A stretch of DNA of 64,000 bases from Paracoccus acridae (lineage in GTDB: Bacteria > Pseudomonadota > Alphaproteobacteria > Rhodobacterales > Rhodobacteraceae): positions 62,001 through 126,000 of the forward strand of contig NZ_BMIV01000006.1 of assembly GCF_014642735.1 (NCBI RefSeq), written 5' to 3'. The notes under the pieces were generated by a model, which had not been told where the DNA came from, did not search any database, and saw only the letters and a program-made list of their open reading frames with translations. Every line of letters starts with the position of its first letter. Position 1 is the first letter of the stretch. The translations under genes were made by a program, and so were the position numbers. Below are positions 56,326 through 64,000 of the stretch, in pieces.

Positions 56326-57021
56326 TCAGGCGCTTGTCGATTGATGATCCAGCAGCACATCCGCCATGCCGGACAGATCCGGCAGCACGGCCACTGCCCC
56401 GGCTTCCGCCAGGCGTCGGGCATGATCGTCGCGCATCCCTTCCAGATGCGTGCCGCCGGTAAAGCCCACCGCGCGCATCCCGGCCATGCGGGCGCCGACG
56501 ATGCCGTGGGGCGAATCCTCCATCACCGCGCAGGCGGCGGGCGGGATGCCCAGCCGGCTTGCGGCCAGCAGGAACAGGTCGGGCGCGGGCTTGCCATGTT
56601 TGACCTGATCGGCGCTGAAGACGGCGGCGCCGAACCGTTCGGCCAGTCCCGCGACCTGCAGCGTGATCCCCAGCCTGCGGATCGAACTGCCCGTGGCGAT
56701 CGCCACCATGATCCCGCGCGCCGCCAGATCGTCTAGCAGGGCGGGGATGCCGGGGATCACCCGCAATTCGGCAGGATAGCGCGCCAGCAGGCTTTCCTCG
56801 AAATCGCGGGCAAAGTCGGGCAGGTCGTCGCGGTCCAGGGCCTCGGCGATGTGGCTGACGATGGACTGGATCGACACGCCCAGGAATTTGCGGCGCAATT
56901 CGTCGGTGGTGGTGGGCAGCCCCTCGGCCGCCATCAGATCCGCCAGGGTTTGCAGCGACATGGGTTCGCTGTCCACAAGACAGCCGTCCATGTCGAAGAT
57001 CACGGCGCGGATATTGGTCAT
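56326..57021 (-). CDS. HAD-family phosphatase
   Basis: Haloacid-dehalogenase superfamily hydrolase of 231 residues. Motif I is VIFDMDGCLVDSEP (D10, D12). A helical cap follows (residues about 17-85), then motif II, IATGSSIRR, motif III lysine in VKHGKPAPDLFL, and motif IV, VMEDSPHGIVGARMAGM. This is the beta-phosphoglucomutase/sugar-phosphatase branch. It is first in an operon with xylB, so a sugar or polyol phosphate is the likely substrate. The start ATG 57019-57021 sits directly before motif I; a longer frame to 57078 is not supported. Confidence 0.9.
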   Translation of the reverse strand: MTNIRAVIFDMDGCLVDSEPMSLQTLADLMAAEGLPTTTDELRRKFLGVSIQSIVSHIAEALDRDDLPDFARDFEESLLARYPAELRVIPGIPALLDDLAARGIMVAIATGSSIRRLGITLQVAGLAERFGAAVFSADQVKHGKPAPDLFLLAASRLGIPPAACAVMEDSPHGIVGARMAGMRAVGFTGGTHLEGMRDDHARRLAEAGAVAVLPDLSGMADVLLDHQSTSA

Positions 57022-57106
57022 GCAACCCCCCGTTGGCGATAACAGCCGATCCCTACACCGAACGGGCAAGGATGACAAACGGCCGGGCCTGCGCTAGCCA
57101 TGGCCC

Positions 57107-57847
57107 ATGATGATCCGAGAGCTTTACGTTTCCCCCGAGGCCGCAGCCGCCCTGCTGGCAGATTCCGCCCGGCTGCCTGCCTGGACGCTGGACGCGCAAC
57201 AGGCGGGCGACCTGGCCCTGCTGATGAACGGGGCATATGCCCCCTTGCGCGGCTACATGACCCGGGCCGACCACGACGCCGTTCAGGGCGGCGCGGTGTC
57301 GCCCTGGCCGGTGCCGCTGGCCTTGCAGGTCGATGCGGATTTCGCGGCACGGGTGCAGCCCGGCGACGATATCGCCCTGCGCGACGAAGGGGGCGTGGTC
57401 GCGGTGATGTCCGTGACCGACGCTTGGGGCGATCCGGTCCTGCTGGGCGGCAGGGTCAAGGGCCTGCGCCGCCCTGCGACAGGGGGCATGACGCCGACCG
57501 GCCTGCGCGCCTTGATCGCCGACCGGGGCAAGGCCCGCGTGCTGGCGGTCCAGCCCGACCGTCCCGAACAACTCGCCCCCGCCTTGCGCGCTGCACGGGA
57601 TCTGGACGCGCTGCTGCTGGTCCAGCCGCTGCCGGGCGTGGCACTCGATGCGCCCGACGACGCGATCCTGTCGCCCTTGCCCGTTGCGCCGCCGAAAGGT
57701 CCCCGCGCCGCGCTGTGGCAGGCCCTGGTGGCGCGCAACCACGGCGCCACGCATCTGATGCTGTTCGAGGCCGCCGCGAGGGAACTTTATCGCCCCCACG
57801 AAGTCAGCATCGGAGTGCGGATGGTCGAACCCGGGACAATGCCCTAG
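57107..57847 (+). CDS. Degenerate ATP-sulfurylase-like protein
   Basis: A 246-residue protein that matches the N-terminal PUA-like and part of the catalytic domain of ATP sulfurylase. The PUA-like part is clear: DLALLMNGAYAPLRGYMT at about 35-52, then PWPVPLALQV and VQPGDDIALRDEGG. Where the enzyme has QTRNPxHxxH, this protein reads QPDRPEQLAP (149-158). Where it should have RNYGATHFIVGRDHAG, it reads RNHGATHLMLFEAAAREL (210-227). Both nucleotide/sulfate-binding motifs are therefore lost, so it cannot be a normal ATP sulfurylase. The length is under two thirds of the family. It starts at ATG 57107 and is followed 39 bases later by an MFS exporter gene. Confidence 0.75.
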   Translation: MMIRELYVSPEAAAALLADSARLPAWTLDAQQAGDLALLMNGAYAPLRGYMTRADHDAVQGGAVSPWPVPLALQVDADFAARVQPGDDIALRDEGGVVAVMSVTDAWGDPVLLGGRVKGLRRPATGGMTPTGLRALIADRGKARVLAVQPDRPEQLAPALRAARDLDALLLVQPLPGVALDAPDDAILSPLPVAPPKGPRAALWQALVARNHGATHLMLFEAAARELYRPHEVSIGVRMVEPGTMP

Positions 57848-57886
57848 ACCGTCCGGAAATTCCACGATCTGCAAGAAGGCGGCATC

Positions 57887-59308
57887 ATGACCCCGACAAG
57901 TCCAGGCATTGCCGGCTACAACCCGTGGCTGGCAACGGTGCTGCTGTTGCTGGGCAACTTCATGAACCTGATCGACGTCAGCATCGTGAACGTCGCGCTG
58001 CCCTCGATCAGGGACAACCTGAACGCCACCGCGGCGCAGATCGAATGGGTCTCGGCGGCCTATGTGCTGGCCTTCGCGGCGGGGCTGCTGCCCTTCGGGC
58101 GCTTCGGCGACAAGTTCGGGCGCAAGCGGCTGTTCCTGTGGGGGGTGGCGCTGTTCACGCTGGCCTCGGCGCTGTGCGGGTTCGCGCTGTCCATGCCGAT
58201 GCTGATCTGGTCGCGCGCCCTGCAAGGGATCGGCGGGGCCATGATGGTGCCGCAGGTGATGGCGATCATGCATGTGATGTTTCCGCCCGAACAGAAGGCC
58301 CGCGCGTTCGCGCTTGCCGGGGTGGTGGCAAGCCTGGGGGCCGTCACCGGGCCGCTGCTGGGCGGCGCGCTGATCATCGGCGACATCTGGGGGCTGGACT
58401 GGCGGCCGATCTTCCTGGTCAACCTGCCGGTGGGGATCTTCGTGATCGCGGCGGGGCTTCGCTGGATCCCCGCGCTGTCATCCGATTCCCGGATGCGGAT
58501 CGACTGGATCGGCATCGCGATCTTTTCGCTGGCCGTGATCATGGTCGTCCTGCCGGTGATCGAGGGCGCGCTGCTGGGCTGGCCCTGGTGGTGCGTGGCG
58601 ATGCTGGCGGCGGCGGTGCCGCTGGGGGCGCTGTTCGTCTGGCGCCAGGTCAGGCTTGCGCGCCGCGGCCGGGGGCAATTGCTGCCCGTGGCGCTGATGC
58701 GGAACGGCGGCTATCTGTCGGGGGTCGCGATGGTGATGCTGCATTTCTCGGCCATCCCCGGAATGTTCCTGGTGTTGGCGATCTATCTGCAAACCGGGTT
58801 CGGGCTGGATCCGCTGCATTCCGGCATGGCCACGGCGCCCTTTCCGCTGGGGATCATGCTGGGCAGCTATGTCACCGGGCGCTTCGGCACCAGGGCGATG
58901 TCCCGGCGCATGGCGGTCGGGGTGGCGATCATGCTGGCGGGGATGGCCTATCTGCGCCATCTGACCGGCCATCCGCCCCAGCCCTTCGGGGTGATGTCGC
59001 TGGCGGCGCCCCTGGCGATCTGCGGGCTGGGGATGGGGCTGACGATCTCTCCGCTGTTCCAGACGGTGCTGCAATCGGTGCCCGGCCGCGACGCGGGCGC
59101 GGGGTCCGGGGCGATGCAGGCCTTCCAGCAGGTCGGCGCGGCCATCGGCATCGCGGTCGTGTCCAGCCTGTTCTTCGTCCGGCTGAACGGGCAGGGGGGC
59201 GGCGACTATACCGGGGCGATGTCGCACGCTCTGATCTATCAGCTTGGCGTCTTCAGCGCGATCCTGGCGATCCTGGCCTGGCGCGGCATCCTGCGCGGCA
59301 GGGCGTGA
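57887..59308 (+). CDS. MFS drug-efflux type transporter (DHA2 family)
   Basis: Major facilitator of 473 residues with about 14 hydrophobic segments, the DHA2/EmrB-QacA layout. The first segment carries FMNLIDVSIVNVALPSI, the DHA2 motif D1 (LDxTxVNVALP type). The loop motif GRFGDKFGRKRLFLWG is motif A, and LAGVVASLGAVTGPLLGG is motif C of exporters. It starts at ATG 57887 after AAGGCGG. The substrate is unknown. The upstream sulfurylase-like gene is on the same strand and may be co-transcribed. Confidence 0.9.
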   Translation: MTPTSPGIAGYNPWLATVLLLLGNFMNLIDVSIVNVALPSIRDNLNATAAQIEWVSAAYVLAFAAGLLPFGRFGDKFGRKRLFLWGVALFTLASALCGFALSMPMLIWSRALQGIGGAMMVPQVMAIMHVMFPPEQKARAFALAGVVASLGAVTGPLLGGALIIGDIWGLDWRPIFLVNLPVGIFVIAAGLRWIPALSSDSRMRIDWIGIAIFSLAVIMVVLPVIEGALLGWPWWCVAMLAAAVPLGALFVWRQVRLARRGRGQLLPVALMRNGGYLSGVAMVMLHFSAIPGMFLVLAIYLQTGFGLDPLHSGMATAPFPLGIMLGSYVTGRFGTRAMSRRMAVGVAIMLAGMAYLRHLTGHPPQPFGVMSLAAPLAICGLGMGLTISPLFQTVLQSVPGRDAGAGSGAMQAFQQVGAAIGIAVVSSLFFVRLNGQGGGDYTGAMSHALIYQLGVFSAILAILAWRGILRGRA

Positions 59309-59335
59309 CCGCCCCGCCGCCAGACAAGGCGGTCA
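59306..59335. terminator. Convergent hairpin containing both stop codons
   Basis: TGACCGCC (59306-59313) pairs with GGCGGTCA (59328-59335) around a 14-base loop. The TGA of the MFS gene is the first three bases of one arm, and the stop of the DUF1150 gene (TGA on the minus strand, 59333-59335) is the end of the other. It may end transcription from both sides. Confidence 0.5.
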
Positions 59336-59560
59336 GTGGACGCTGACGGGCGTCAGTTCGTTCTGGCGCGCCAGCATGAAGGCCAGCGGGCGTTCCTTGA
59401 CCAGGGCCAGCCGTTCGCCATCGGTGTCGTGGACGGCATACATCGTCTCGATCCCCGGCAGTTGCTGCTGGATTTCCTGGGGCAGGGTGCGGGTCTCGAC
59501 CTGCCGGATATAGACGGTCTTTTCGGCGTCGATGCCGCCGAAATCGAATTTGGTATCCAT
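59333..59560 (-). CDS. DUF1150 protein
   Basis: A 75-residue protein of the DUF1150 family, found beside small heat-shock genes in Rhodobacterales. Text includes VYIRQVETRTLPQEIQQQLP and ERLALVKERPLAFMLARQNE. ATG 59558-59560 follows AAGGGGAT. It is 10 bases after the hsp20 gene and thus in its operon. A function in the heat-shock response is suggested only by this linkage. Confidence 0.9.
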   Translation of the reverse strand: MDTKFDFGGIDAEKTVYIRQVETRTLPQEIQQQLPGIETMYAVHDTDGERLALVKERPLAFMLARQNELTPVSVH

Positions 59561-59570
59561 GATGATCCCC

Positions 59571-59981
59571 TTACTTGCGGCTGATCGGAATGGTCTGGAC
59601 GACCTGCTGGGGCTGCTGCCGGCGCAGGTCGATGTGCAAAAGCCCGTTCTCCATCTGGGCGCCCTCGACCTCGACCCCATCGGCCAAAACGAAGCTGCGC
59701 TGGAAGGCACGGGCGGCGATGCCCCGGTGCAGGAAGACGCGGTCCCCTTCGGGATCGGCCATCCGGCCGCGGATCACAAGCTGCCGGTCCTCGGTCGTGA
59801 CCGACAGATCCTGTTCCGCGAAACCCGCGACGGCCAGCGTGATTCGGAACCCGTCCGGGGCGATGTGTTCGATGTTATAGGGCGGATAGCCTTCGGCGCC
59901 TTTCGCGGCCCGTTCGGCCAGTCGTTCAAGCTGGTCGAACCCCAGCAGATACGGATGCGCACCCAGCGAAATCTTGGTCAT
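59571..59981 (-). CDS. Small heat-shock protein Hsp20
   Basis: Alpha-crystallin-type holdase of 136 residues. The alpha-crystallin domain runs from about residue 33 to 125, with PPYNIEHIAPDGFRITLAVA, LVIRGRMADPEGDRVFLHRG and the closing GLLHIDLRR. A short C-terminal IxI anchor is present as TIPISRK. It starts at ATG 59979-59981 after GAGGG. It prevents aggregation of unfolded proteins on heat shock. Upstream is a heat-shock-like promoter at 60048-60076. The IbpA-like arrangement hsp20-DUF1150 is standard in this order. Confidence 0.94.
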   Translation of the reverse strand: MTKISLGAHPYLLGFDQLERLAERAAKGAEGYPPYNIEHIAPDGFRITLAVAGFAEQDLSVTTEDRQLVIRGRMADPEGDRVFLHRGIAARAFQRSFVLADGVEVEGAQMENGLLHIDLRRQQPQQVVQTIPISRK

Positions 59982-60047
59982 CGTCAGCCCTCTTTCCGTC
60001 AAGCGACTGGTTTGCGGACCCCTTTGGCGGCGATCCGCTTGCCATCA

Positions 60048-60076
60048 ATATGTGGGCGCGCGACGGGCCATGCAAG
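60048..60076 (-). promoter_or_regulatory. Heat-shock-like promoter of hsp20
   Basis: On the minus strand CTTGCAT, 13 bases, CCCACATAT: the order and spacing of a sigma-32 (RpoH) promoter (CTTGAAA and CCCCATNT). It can also be read as a sigma-70 promoter, TTGCAT-17-CATATT. It lies about 67 bases upstream of the hsp20 start, which fits a heat-shock operon. Confidence 0.5.
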
Positions 60077-60230
60077 GCCGGTCGGGACGGGATCGCACAG
60101 GCCCGCGCGATCCGGCGTCGGCGGCGGCACAAGGGATGCCATTGCGCGCAACCCCTTGTGAGGCAACGGGTCCAATCCTGGAAGGGCGGGCAAAAATGCA
60201 AGCCCGATCCACGCACTGCGAAGCATTCTG

Positions 60231-60259
60231 TTAACATGTGCCGTGCTACGGATTATAGT
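60231..60259 (+). promoter_or_regulatory. Sigma-70-type promoter of the DUF465 gene
   Basis: TTAACA (60231-60236), exactly 17 bases, then TATAGT (60254-60259). This is one of the best promoter matches in the window and lies 37 bases upstream of the DUF465 start. Confidence 0.65.
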
Positions 60260-60296
60260 GACAAAGCGGTTTCACGCGTCAGCCAGGCCAAGCAAG

Positions 60297-60515
60297 ATGA
60301 ACATGCACCACGAGATGTCCCATGACGAAATCATCCGCGCCAAGCTGGCCGCGCTGCGCTGCGAACACCGCGACCTGGACGAGGCGATCGCGGCCCTGTC
60401 GGCGCAGCAACTGACATCCTCGCTGGCGCTTCAACGGCTGAAGAAGCAGAAGCTGATGCTCAAGGACCAGATCTCGCGCCTGGAAGACGAGATCACCCCC
60501 GACATCATCGCCTGA
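60297..60515 (+). CDS. DUF465 (YdcH family) small protein
   Basis: A 72-residue helical-hairpin protein of the DUF465/YdcH family. Signature text is [14 protein letters not shown] followed by the basic turn [20 protein letters not shown]. The function is unknown; members are cytoplasmic coiled coils widespread in alphaproteobacteria. ATG 60297 was chosen; ATG 60303 or 60315 are possible because the ribosome site is weak. It is upstream of purE by 55 bases on the same strand. Confidence 0.87.
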   Translation: MNMHHEMSHDEIIRAKLAALRCEHRDLDEAIAALSAQQLTSSLALQRLKKQKLMLKDQISRLEDEITPDIIA

Positions 60516-60570
60516 TTGCGGCCTGCGCCCCTGCGCGCTAGGACGGGCGGGCAGATGCGGGGGACGACGA

Positions 60571-61048
<478 letters not shown>

Positions 61049-61056
<8 letters not shown>

Positions 61057-62083
61057 CGTCCAGACCATCGGCATCCTGGGCGGCGGGCAATTGGGCCGGA
61101 TGCTGTCCGTCGCGGCCAGCCGCCTTGGCCTGCGCTGCCACATCTTCGAACCCGGTGCCGCCCCTGCGGGCGACGTCGCCTGGCGCGTGACCACCGCGCC
61201 CTATGAGGATGAGGCCGCCCTGCGCGCCTTCGCCGAAAGCGTCGATGTCATCACCTATGAATTCGAGAATGTGCCGACCACGACCCTGGATCTGCTGGAA
61301 TCGATCCGTCCGATCCGGCCCAACCGCCGCGCCTTGGCGGTGTCCCAGGACCGGCTGACCGAGAAGACCTTCCTGAACGACATCGGCCTGGCGACCGCAC
61401 CCTTCGCCGACGTCCCGGCCGAGACTGACCTTGACGCGGCCGTTGCGCGGATCGGCCGCCCCTCGATCCTCAAGACCCGCCGCATGGGCTATGACGGCAA
61501 GGGTCAGGTGCGGATCGGCGGCGGTCCCGCCGAATGGACCGGCGCGCCATCCGTGCTGGAAGGCTTTGTTGATTTCTCGGCCGAAATCAGCGTCATCATC
61601 GCGCGCGGCGCTGACGGGCAGGTCGCGGCCTTTGACCCTGGCCTGAATGTCCATGAAGGGGGCATCCTGCGCACCACCACCGTGCCCTGCGGATTGCCCG
61701 GCAAGATCACGACCGATGCGGTGCTGATCGCCGCCCGCATCGCCAATGCGCTTGATTATGTCGGCGTCATGGGGGTCGAGCTGTTCGTGACCCCCCAGGG
61801 CCTGATCGTGAACGAGATCGCGCCCCGCGTCCACAACTCGGGCCACTGGACCCAGGCCGGCTGCGCGGTCGATCAGTTCGAACAGCATGTCCGTGCGGTG
61901 GCGGGCCTGCCGCTGGGCGACGGCAAGCGCCATGCGGATGTGGTGATGGAAAACCTGATCGGCGACGACCTGGACCGCGTGCCCGACCTGCTGAAATCGC
62001 CGAAGACGCAGGTCCACCTTTACGGCAAGGGCACGCCGCGCCCGGGGCGCAAGATGGGGCACGTCAACCGGATCACCGGATGA
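61049..62083 (+). CDS. purK: 5-(Carboxyamino)imidazole ribonucleotide synthase
   Basis: ATP-grasp enzyme PurK, 344 residues, making N5-CAIR from AIR, bicarbonate and ATP. The N-terminus reads [47 protein letters not shown] and the metal-binding [15 protein letters not shown] are diagnostic. It overlaps purE at its start and the nudix gene by 4 bases (ATGA) at its end. Confidence 0.96.
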
Positions 62084-62520
62084 AGCCGCTCCGGCTGGCG
62101 GCCCGCGCGGCGATCCTGCGCGACGACCGGCTGCTGCTGGTCAACGCCTATCCCGGCCAGCAGTCCGACCTGTGGTGCCTGCCCGGCGGCGGGGTCGAAC
62201 CCGGCCAGTCGCTGCCCGAAAACCTGATCCGCGAAGTGGCCGAGGAAACCGGCCTTGCGATCACCGTCAGCGCCCCGATCCTGGTCAACGAATTCCACGA
62301 CCCCGAACGCGGCTTCCATCAGGTCGAGATCATCTTCCGCGCCAGGCTGACCGGCAATGCCGGGATTGTCCTGGAAGATCCCGAAAAGGTGGTGAACCGC
62401 TTCACCTGGGCCACGCGCGCCGACCTTGCCCGCCTGCGCCACAAGCCCGGAATGCTGGCCCGCGCCGTTTGGGGCCAGCACGCTGCCTGGTACGACCCGC
62501 TGGAACGGATCGTCCGCTGA
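62080..62520 (+). CDS. Nudix hydrolase in the purEK operon
   Basis: A 146-residue Nudix-fold hydrolase. The Nudix box is GGVEPGQSLPENLIREVAEE followed by TGL, so the first glutamate of GX5EX7REUXEEXGU is glutamine while the REVAEE metal core is intact. That variant is seen in active members. The substrate is unknown; a nucleotide or a phosphorylated sugar is likely. It is coupled to purK by an ATGA overlap, which suggests a house-cleaning role in the same transcript. The palindromic repeat copy 3 follows. Confidence 0.88.
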   Translation: MKPLRLAARAAILRDDRLLLVNAYPGQQSDLWCLPGGGVEPGQSLPENLIREVAEETGLAITVSAPILVNEFHDPERGFHQVEIIFRARLTGNAGIVLEDPEKVVNRFTWATRADLARLRHKPGMLARAVWGQHAAWYDPLERIVR

Positions 62521-62530
62521 GCATCTTCTG

Positions 62531-62576
62531 TGCGCAAATATCCCACAGGGGGTGCGGGGGACGTGAAGTCCCCCGT
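62531..62576 (-). repeat. Palindromic GGGATATTT repeat, copy 3
   Basis: On the minus strand, directly after the purF stop: GGGGG pairs with CCCCC, then CCCCC again, then GGGATATTT (AAATATCCC at 62536-62544 on the plus strand). It fills the gap between the converging nudix and purF genes. It has the orientation of a downstream element of purF, as copies 1 and 2 have for nrdE and the DUF475 gene. Confidence 0.75.
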
Positions 62577-64000
62577 TACTCCGCCGCCTCGTTCATCGCG
62601 GTTTCCGATCCCGACTTCATGCGGAACCCACGCTCAAGCTGGTCGAAGGGCGCCACCGGATAATCGCCCGAAAAGCAGGCGTCGCAATATTGCGGGCAGG
62701 CCTTGTTGCGGCCCTCGGCCTCGCCCACGGCGCGGTAAAGCCCGTCCAGCGACACGAAGGCCAGCGAATCGACGCCGATCCAGTCGCGCATCTCCTCGGG
62801 CGTCATGTTCGCGGCCAGCAGCTTGTCGCGGTCGGGCGTGTCCACGCCATAGAAGCAGGGCCATGCGGTCGGGGGCGAGGCGATGCGGAAATGCACCTCG
62901 GCCGCGCCCGCGTCCAGGATCATGTCCTTGATCTTGCGCGACGTGGTGCCGCGCACCACGCTGTCATCGACCAGAACCACCCGCTTGCCCGCGATCAGCG
63001 ACCGGTTGACGTTCAGCTTCAACCGCACGCCCATGTTGCGGATCTGCTCGGTCGGCTCGATGAAGGTGCGGCCCATGTACTGGTTGCGGATGATCCCCAA
63101 CCCGTAAGGGATGCCCGATTCCTGCGCAAAGCCGATGGCCGCGGGCGTGCCGCTGTCGGGCACCCCGCAGACCAGATCGGCCTCGATGGGCGCCTCGCGC
63201 GCCAGTTCCACGCCGATCTGGCGGCGGGTCTCATAGACCGAACGCCCGCCGATGATCGAATCGGGACGCGAGAAATAGACATGCTCGAAGATGCAGAACC
63301 GCCCCGTGGACGGCCCGAAGGGGCGGGACGTTTCGACCTCTCCGCGCGAGATCACGACCATTTCGCCCGGCTCGATCTCGCGGATGAACTCGGCCCCGAT
63401 GATGTCCAGCGCGCAGGTTTCCGACGCCAGCACGAAGCCCTCGCCCACCTTGCCCATGACCAGCGGGCGCACGCCCAGGGGATCGCGCACGCCAATCAGC
63501 TTGGTCCGCGTCATGGCGATGACGGAAAACGCGCCCTCGACCCGGCGCAAGGCGTCCTTCATCCGTTCGGGGATGTTGCGCTGGATCGACCGCGCCATCA
63601 GGTGGATGATGCATTCGCTGTCGCTGGAGGACTGGAAGATCGAGCCGCGCTCGATCAACTCGCGGCGCAGGGCGGCGGCGTTGGTGATGTTGCCGTTATG
63701 GGCGATGGCGCAGCCGCCCATGTGGAATTCGCCGAAGAAGGGCTGCACGTCGCGGATCGCCGTCGCGGCCTTGGTGCCGGCGGTGGAATAGCGCACATGG
63801 CCGATGGCCAGCGGCCCCGGCAGGGTCCCCATCACGTCGGCCTTGGTGAAGTTGTCGCGGACATAGCCGAAGCGGTGGGCGCTGTTGAAGCCGCTTTCGG
63901 GGTCATGGGCGACGATGCCGCCCGCTTCCTGGCCGCGATGCTGCAGCGCGTGCAGGCCAAGGGCCACGAAGCTCGAGGCATCGGCGACGCCGATGACCCC
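62576..64000 (-). CDS. purF: Amidophosphoribosyltransferase (5' end beyond window)
   Basis: First enzyme of purine biosynthesis, transferring glutamine nitrogen to PRPP. The frame is open to base 64000 (GVIGVADASSFVALGLHALQ), so the start and the N-terminal nucleophile cysteine lie outside the window; about 474 residues are inside. The glutaminase part has HRGQEAGGIV and GHVRYSTAGTKAATAIRDVQ. The phosphoribosyltransferase part has the PRPP loop VVLVDDSVVRGTTSRKIKDM. The C-terminal FMGVDTP-type region reads FYGVDTPDRDKLLAAN, and RNKACPQYCDACFSGDYPV is near the end. The internal GTG at 63967 is not the true start. Confidence 0.96.
   Translation of the reverse strand, partial: GVIGVADASSFVALGLHALQHRGQEAGGIVAHDPESGFNSAHRFGYVRDNFTKADVMGTLPGPLAIGHVRYSTAGTKAATAIRDVQPFFGEFHMGGCAIAHNGNITNAAALRRELIERGSIFQSSSDSECIIHLMARSIQRNIPERMKDALRRVEGAFSVIAMTRTKLIGVRDPLGVRPLVMGKVGEGFVLASETCALDIIGAEFIREIEPGEMVVISRGEVETSRPFGPSTGRFCIFEHVYFSRPDSIIGGRSVYETRRQIGVELAREAPIEADLVCGVPDSGTPAAIGFAQESGIPYGLGIIRNQYMGRTFIEPTEQIRNMGVRLKLNVNRSLIAGKRVVLVDDSVVRGTTSRKIKDMILDAGAAEVHFRIASPPTAWPCFYGVDTPDRDKLLAANMTPEEMRDWIGVDSLAFVSLDGLYRAVGEAEGRNKACPQYCDACFSGDYPVAPFDQLERGFRMKSGSETAMNEAAE

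Larger units (their letters stand above)
59982..60296. other. Divergent intergenic region between hsp20 and DUF465
   Basis: 315 bases with no gene supported. It carries a heat-shock-like promoter toward hsp20 (60048-60076) and a strong sigma-70-like promoter toward DUF465 (60231-60259). The part between (60077-60230) shows nothing I can assign. Confidence 0.6.

Noticed and set aside
57107-57847. Functional sulfate adenylyltransferase
   Set aside because: Both nucleotide/sulfate-binding motifs are missing and the chain is far too short.

Overview
The window is a continuous, GC-rich stretch of chromosome from an alphaproteobacterium of the Rhodobacteraceae, most likely Paracoccus or a close relative. 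The reasons are the fused PhaAB-type Na+/H+ antiporter operon, the Hsp20/DUF1150 pair, the GbcAB glycine betaine oxygenase, an nrdHIEF operon, and a palindromic repeat carrying GGGATATTT that recurs after genes. No rRNA, tRNA, CRISPR array, insertion sequence or prophage was seen. Genus is an inference from gene content; no ribosomal gene is present to confirm it.

Layout. 1-2.8 kb: sulfate ABC importer (cysW partial, cysT, binding protein, small upstream gene). 3-8.3 kb: class V aminotransferase, LysE exporter, and a three-gene gamma-glutamylation cluster (GATase1, glutamine-synthetase-like ligase, FAD oxidoreductase). 8.3-9.7 kb: TerB-like protein and polyphosphate kinase 2. 9.8-16.3 kb: phaAB-C-D-E-F-G cation/proton antiporter operon plus a coupled secreted protein. 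16.5-18.9 kb: glycine betaine monooxygenase gbcA-gbcB. 19.1-23.2 kb: class Ib ribonucleotide reductase nrdHIEF behind a long structured leader. 23.3-27.1 kb: a small TTG-start gene, nnr, glnB-glnA. 27-30.3 kb: LysR regulator, small secreted protein, gluconate kinase and permease. 30.4-37 kb: transglutaminase / circularly permuted ATP-grasp-Alpha-E / transglutaminase-DUF2126 operon. 37-41 kb: a CobC homologue without its PLP lysine, then ybjN-proC-csaA-hydroxyacid dehydrogenase. 41-43.4 kb: CsbD, CorA, DUF475. 43.5-45.4 kb: protealysin-like protease with an emfourin-like inhibitor and a divergent orphan gene. 45.4-49.6 kb: ugpBAEC behind a clear Pho box. 49.7-54.7 kb: DUF808 and a tripartite tricarboxylate transporter with two binding proteins. 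54.9-57 kb: xylulokinase and a HAD phosphatase. 57.1-59.3 kb: a degenerate ATP-sulfurylase homologue and an MFS exporter. 59.3-60.5 kb: DUF1150, Hsp20, DUF465. 60.6-64 kb: purE-purK-nudix and purF (cut by the window end).

Most of the window is core metabolism and homeostasis: nitrogen (glnBA, gamma-glutamyl cluster, gbcAB), sulfur, phosphate (ugp, ppk2), ion balance (pha, corA) and nucleotides (nrd, pur). The parts least explained are the transglutaminase/ATP-grasp/Alpha-E operon, which resembles a predicted but uncharacterised peptide-making or protein-modifying system; the lysine-less CobC; the degenerate ATP sulfurylase; the 51-residue gene boxed between two strong terminators; and the orphan gene divergent from the M4 protease.

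Start sites were chosen by ribosome binding site, family length and operon overlap; the alternatives are stated where they matter. Family assignments come from motifs and remembered family features, not from database searches.
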